Source: Alphaproteobacteria bacterium (GTDB taxonomy: Bacteria; Pseudomonadota; Alphaproteobacteria; Elsterales; Elsteraceae). From it: a DNA stretch of 8,074 nucleotides. A model generated the notes under the pieces. That model saw only the letters and a list, made by a program, of their open reading frames with translations. It searched no databases and was not told where the DNA came from. The stretch covers positions 1 to 8,074 of the forward strand of contig JAAFHH010000118.1 in the NCBI GenBank assembly GCA_013297545.1, in the 5' to 3' direction. Positions 6,403 to 8,074 of the stretch are shown here, one piece after another (position 1 is the stretch's first letter; the number at the start of each line of letters is the position of its first letter). Both the position numbers and the translations under genes were made by a program.

Positions 6403-7850
6403 CACCGACCCTCGCGCACGCGTTGCAGGCTGTGGCGGCCGGTGCGGACCCGGTCGCCGACGGCGTAAAGGAAGCAGCGCTCGGGATTGCGCTGGGCGTT
6501 GGCTTCGCGGCAGGCCTCAAGGGCTGCGCGTGTGGCGACTTCGGGCAATTGGCCAGTGCGAAATGCCCCCTCGCCGGAGGGATGCAGGGCGAGCGCCTTC
6601 GGGCGCTGCTCGCGGGTGTAGCGGGGCAGCCACGTGCTGCGGCGCTGGTCGGTCAGGAACGGCACGGCGTCTGGCACCAGGGTCTCAGAGGTTGGGTTCA
6701 GGCTCGCCTGCGGGCGGGTCGGCCACACCCCCCCGGGTCCCGGCCGTTCCATGGTGCCGTTCAGTTCTAACAGCGCGCAGGCGGCTCCGCGCAGGAACTC
6801 GCAGCGCTCGAGCGCAAAGCGGGTCGCCTCGGCCGCGCTGGTCGACGCATCGATCGCAGCCCAGATGAGGTTTTCCGGGTGGAACGCCAGCGCGCGGTTC
6901 GGGCGACCGCCATCGGCATAGGCTTGCAGCTGCGCGATGCCGTTGGCGCGGGCGAGCGGGGAGTTCTCGGGCGCAAACCGCCCGGTCAAGGTGGGTTGTG
7001 CCGCGGCCGGCGGCGGCGCTTGGGCCGCGATCGGGGCCGCGGGAGCTGCGGCCTGGCCGCGCACGCCAGCCGATCCCGCGTCCGCGATTGGCTGACCGGT
7101 GCGGCACGCCCCTTGGGCTTCGGTGAACGGGATGCGGTTTTCGTTGAGGAATGCGATCAGGCCATCGGTCTTCAGCGCGGTTAGCGCGCGGCCACCGCTG
7201 CCGCCGGAGCGTTCGGTGCGCACCAGCGTGTTGACGCCAACCACGCGGCCACAGCGATCGACCAGCGGCCCCCCGCTGTTGCCGCCGGAGATCTGGGCGG
7301 TGTGGACGACCGACGCAACCGAGCCGCCGGCAATCGTTTGCGTCACCGTGACCTCGCCGGAGGTGAGCGCCATTTCCGGCACCGCCGCGCGGTCGCCTTC
7401 GACCATGCGGCGGAAATCCGCATCCGCCATCACGACCAGACCCGGATAACCCGCCGCCACCACCTCCTGCAGGCGCTCAACCGTGCGGCTGAGTGGCAGC
7501 ACGCGCGCAGCGTCCGGCACCTGGGTGAGGCGCAGCACGGCGAAATCCGGCTCACCCGCGCGGGAGGAGGCGGAGCGGGCGACGACACTCACCCGGCGCG
7601 GGGCGCCAAGCGTGCGCGACGCCACATAAATCCGCTCGGCTGCTGCCCCTTCGATGACATGGCGGTTGGTGACGATCAGGCCCGGTGCGACAAAAAAGCC
7701 AGTGCCGATGCCAAGCCCACGCCCACTCTCCGGCTGCGCGATCACCAGCACAACGGAGCGATCGAGCTGCTGCACCAACGGGTTCTGCGCTGCCGCCGGC
7801 AGGGCTGCCAGCATCATCCCCAGTGCTACGAGCCGTGCCACCCACACCAT
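6402..7850 (-). CDS. Gene A: secreted trypsin/HtrA-like serine protease with two DUF4189-like cysteine modules
   Basis: The protein has 482 residues from ATG 7850, chosen because GGAGG (7861-7857) lies 6 nt upstream; the in-frame GTG at 7886 has no Shine-Dalgarno sequence. The signal peptide has a hydrophobic core (V8-L18) and ends PAAA before Q22, so it is a soluble periplasmic or secreted protein, not a lipoprotein. The S1C-type protease domain runs about 25-245: His64 (TNRHVIEG), Asp102 (EPDFAVL) and Ser192 in SGGNSGGPL, followed by the conserved DRCGRVVGV strand. A Pro/Ala-rich flexible linker (262-286) replaces the PWP linker of B-D. Only one odd-even module pair follows: Cys350/358 and Cys447/459. 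Cys200/249 would tie the end of the protease domain. It is the shortest of the four and the first after mazG, consistent with the ancestral form before pair duplication. It lacks the PDZ domain of DegP/DegS. Substrate is unknown. Confidence 0.88.
   Translation of the reverse strand: MVWVARLVALGMMLAALPAAAQNPLVQQLDRSVVLVIAQPESGRGLGIGTGFFVAPGLIVTNRHVIEGAAAERIYVASRTLGAPRRVSVVARSASSRAGEPDFAVLRLTQVPDAARVLPLSRTVERLQEVVAAGYPGLVVMADADFRRMVEGDRAAVPEMALTSGEVTVTQTIAGGSVASVVHTAQISGGNSGGPLVDRCGRVVGVNTLVRTERSGGSGGRALTALKTDGLIAFLNENRIPFTEAQGACRTGQPIADAGSAGVRGQAAAPAAPIAAQAPPPAAAQPTLTGRFAPENSPLARANGIAQLQAYADGGRPNRALAFHPENLIWAAIDASTSAAEATRFALERCEFLRGAACALLELNGTMERPGPGGVWPTRPQASLNPTSETLVPDAVPFLTDQRRSTWLPRYTREQRPKALALHPSGEGAFRTGQLPEVATRAALEACREANAQRNPERCFLYAVGDRVRTGRHSLQRVREGR
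6409..6413 (-). promoter_or_regulatory. Ribosome binding site of gene B (inside gene A)
   Basis: On the minus strand GAGGG lies within the last codons of gene A, 6 nt before ATG 6402 and 3 nt before the alternative GTG 6405. The spacing favours the ATG. Its place ahead of a TGATG stop/start overlap suits translational coupling. Confidence 0.6.
6447..6902 (-). repeat. Module array of gene A: one odd-even pair
   Basis: Two modules lie here at residues about 317-365 and 417-465. Each opens with an ALA-x-HP strand, has an Ala-rich helix ending in Cys, and a second Cys before a hydrophobic strand. Cys spacing is 8 then 12, and the two first cysteines are 97 residues apart. Confidence 0.75.
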
Positions 7851-7902
7851 GCCTGCCCTCCGCCGATACAGCCAAGAGCGGTGCACGATCAGCTATGGAC
7901 CG
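7851..7902 (-). other. Intergenic leader between mazG and gene A
   Basis: This 52-bp gap holds gene A's ribosome binding site at its gene-proximal end. I see no clear -35/-10 pair, no inverted repeat and no T-run terminator for mazG. Co-transcription with mazG is therefore plausible, but a weak promoter inside the mazG tail cannot be excluded by eye. Confidence 0.5.
7857..7861 (-). promoter_or_regulatory. Ribosome binding site of gene A
   Basis: On the minus strand GGAGG lies 6 nt before ATG 7850. It decides the start in favour of this ATG over the in-frame GTG at 7886, which has no purine-rich sequence ahead of it. Confidence 0.75.
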
Positions 7903-8074
7903 TCAATCGCGGTGTTCTTCGGTTTTCGCCTGCTGCCACAGCGCTTCTTGCTGGTCGAGGGTCAGGCACTCCAGCCCGCCGGGTGCCAGCGCTTCCATCC
8001 GCCGAAACCGGCGTTCGAACTTGGCGTTGCCAGCGCGCAGGGCAGCTTCCGGGTCGATGCCGAGCTTGCGGGCG
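7903..8074 (-). CDS. mazG: Nucleoside triphosphate pyrophosphohydrolase MazG, C-terminal fragment
   Basis: Fifty-six residues are visible, with stop TGA at 7905-7903; the rest of the gene lies beyond the right edge. MazG hydrolyses NTPs and dNTPs to monophosphates and pyrophosphate in the cytoplasm. The visible part is the characteristic MazG tail: LGIDPEAALRAGNAKFERRF, then RRMEAL, and after a Gly-rich turn the helix LDQQEALWQQAK. In E. coli-type MazG the matching tail carries the same N-x-K-F-x-R-R-F and W-x-x-x-K pattern. The catalytic EEXXD motifs are not in the window. It lies 52 bp upstream of gene A on the same strand, so the protease cluster could be read through from it. The identification rests on the motif and on family memory, without a search. 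Confidence 0.88.
   Translation of the reverse strand, partial: ARKLGIDPEAALRAGNAKFERRFRRMEALAPGGLECLTLDQQEALWQQAKTEEHRD

Noticed and set aside
1..8074. CRISPR arrays, tRNA or rRNA genes, insertion sequences and attachment sites.
   Set aside because: I looked for short regular repeats, cloverleaf-like segments, transposase motifs and flanking direct repeats and saw none. The only repeats are the protein-level modules and paralogous protease domains.

Overview
The window is high-GC bacterial DNA and almost entirely coding. Two recognisable housekeeping genes, both cut by the window edges, flank a compact cluster of four related genes. At the left edge is the 3' end of an inositol-monophosphatase-family gene (+ strand). 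At the right edge is the 3' end of mazG (- strand). The form of the phosphatase tail, with its PWDHAAG motif and its CAG-E-L-x(3)-GET stretch, and the MazG tail both look proteobacterial. An alphaproteobacterium of Rhodospirillales type is my best guess from memory of the families; it is inference and not proven by the sequence.

Layout, read in the direction of transcription of the minus strand: mazG tail (ends at 7903), a 52-bp gap, gene A (7850..6402), gene B (6402..4438), gene C (4438..2492), a 28-bp gap, gene D (2463..433). D then runs tail-to-tail into the phosphatase gene, whose stop codon overlaps D's stop codon by 4 bp. A/B and B/C are joined by TGATG stop/start overlaps. All five minus-strand genes could be one transcription unit; I see no convincing promoter or terminator inside it.

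The four central genes encode exported trypsin/HtrA-type serine proteases. Each has an export signal, a chymotrypsin-fold protease domain with intact His-Asp-Ser, and a C-terminal array of roughly 95-100-residue cysteine-pair modules that resemble DUF4189. A is a signal-peptidase-I protein with two modules. B and C are lipoproteins with four modules each. D is again a signal-peptidase-I protein with four modules and has a markedly lower-GC central part. The modules alternate between two types: an 'odd' type with cysteines 8 residues apart and an 'even' type with cysteines 12 (once 11) apart. The architecture is therefore protease plus (odd-even) repeated once or twice. Every cysteine in the four mature proteins falls into a recurring position that can be paired, apart from the lipidated Cys of B and C.

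The most interesting content is this tandem family of envelope or secreted multi-module proteases. Their function is not known from the sequence. I infer that they act together outside the cytoplasm, with paralogues specialised in localisation (soluble versus outer-membrane-anchored) and in active-site surroundings.
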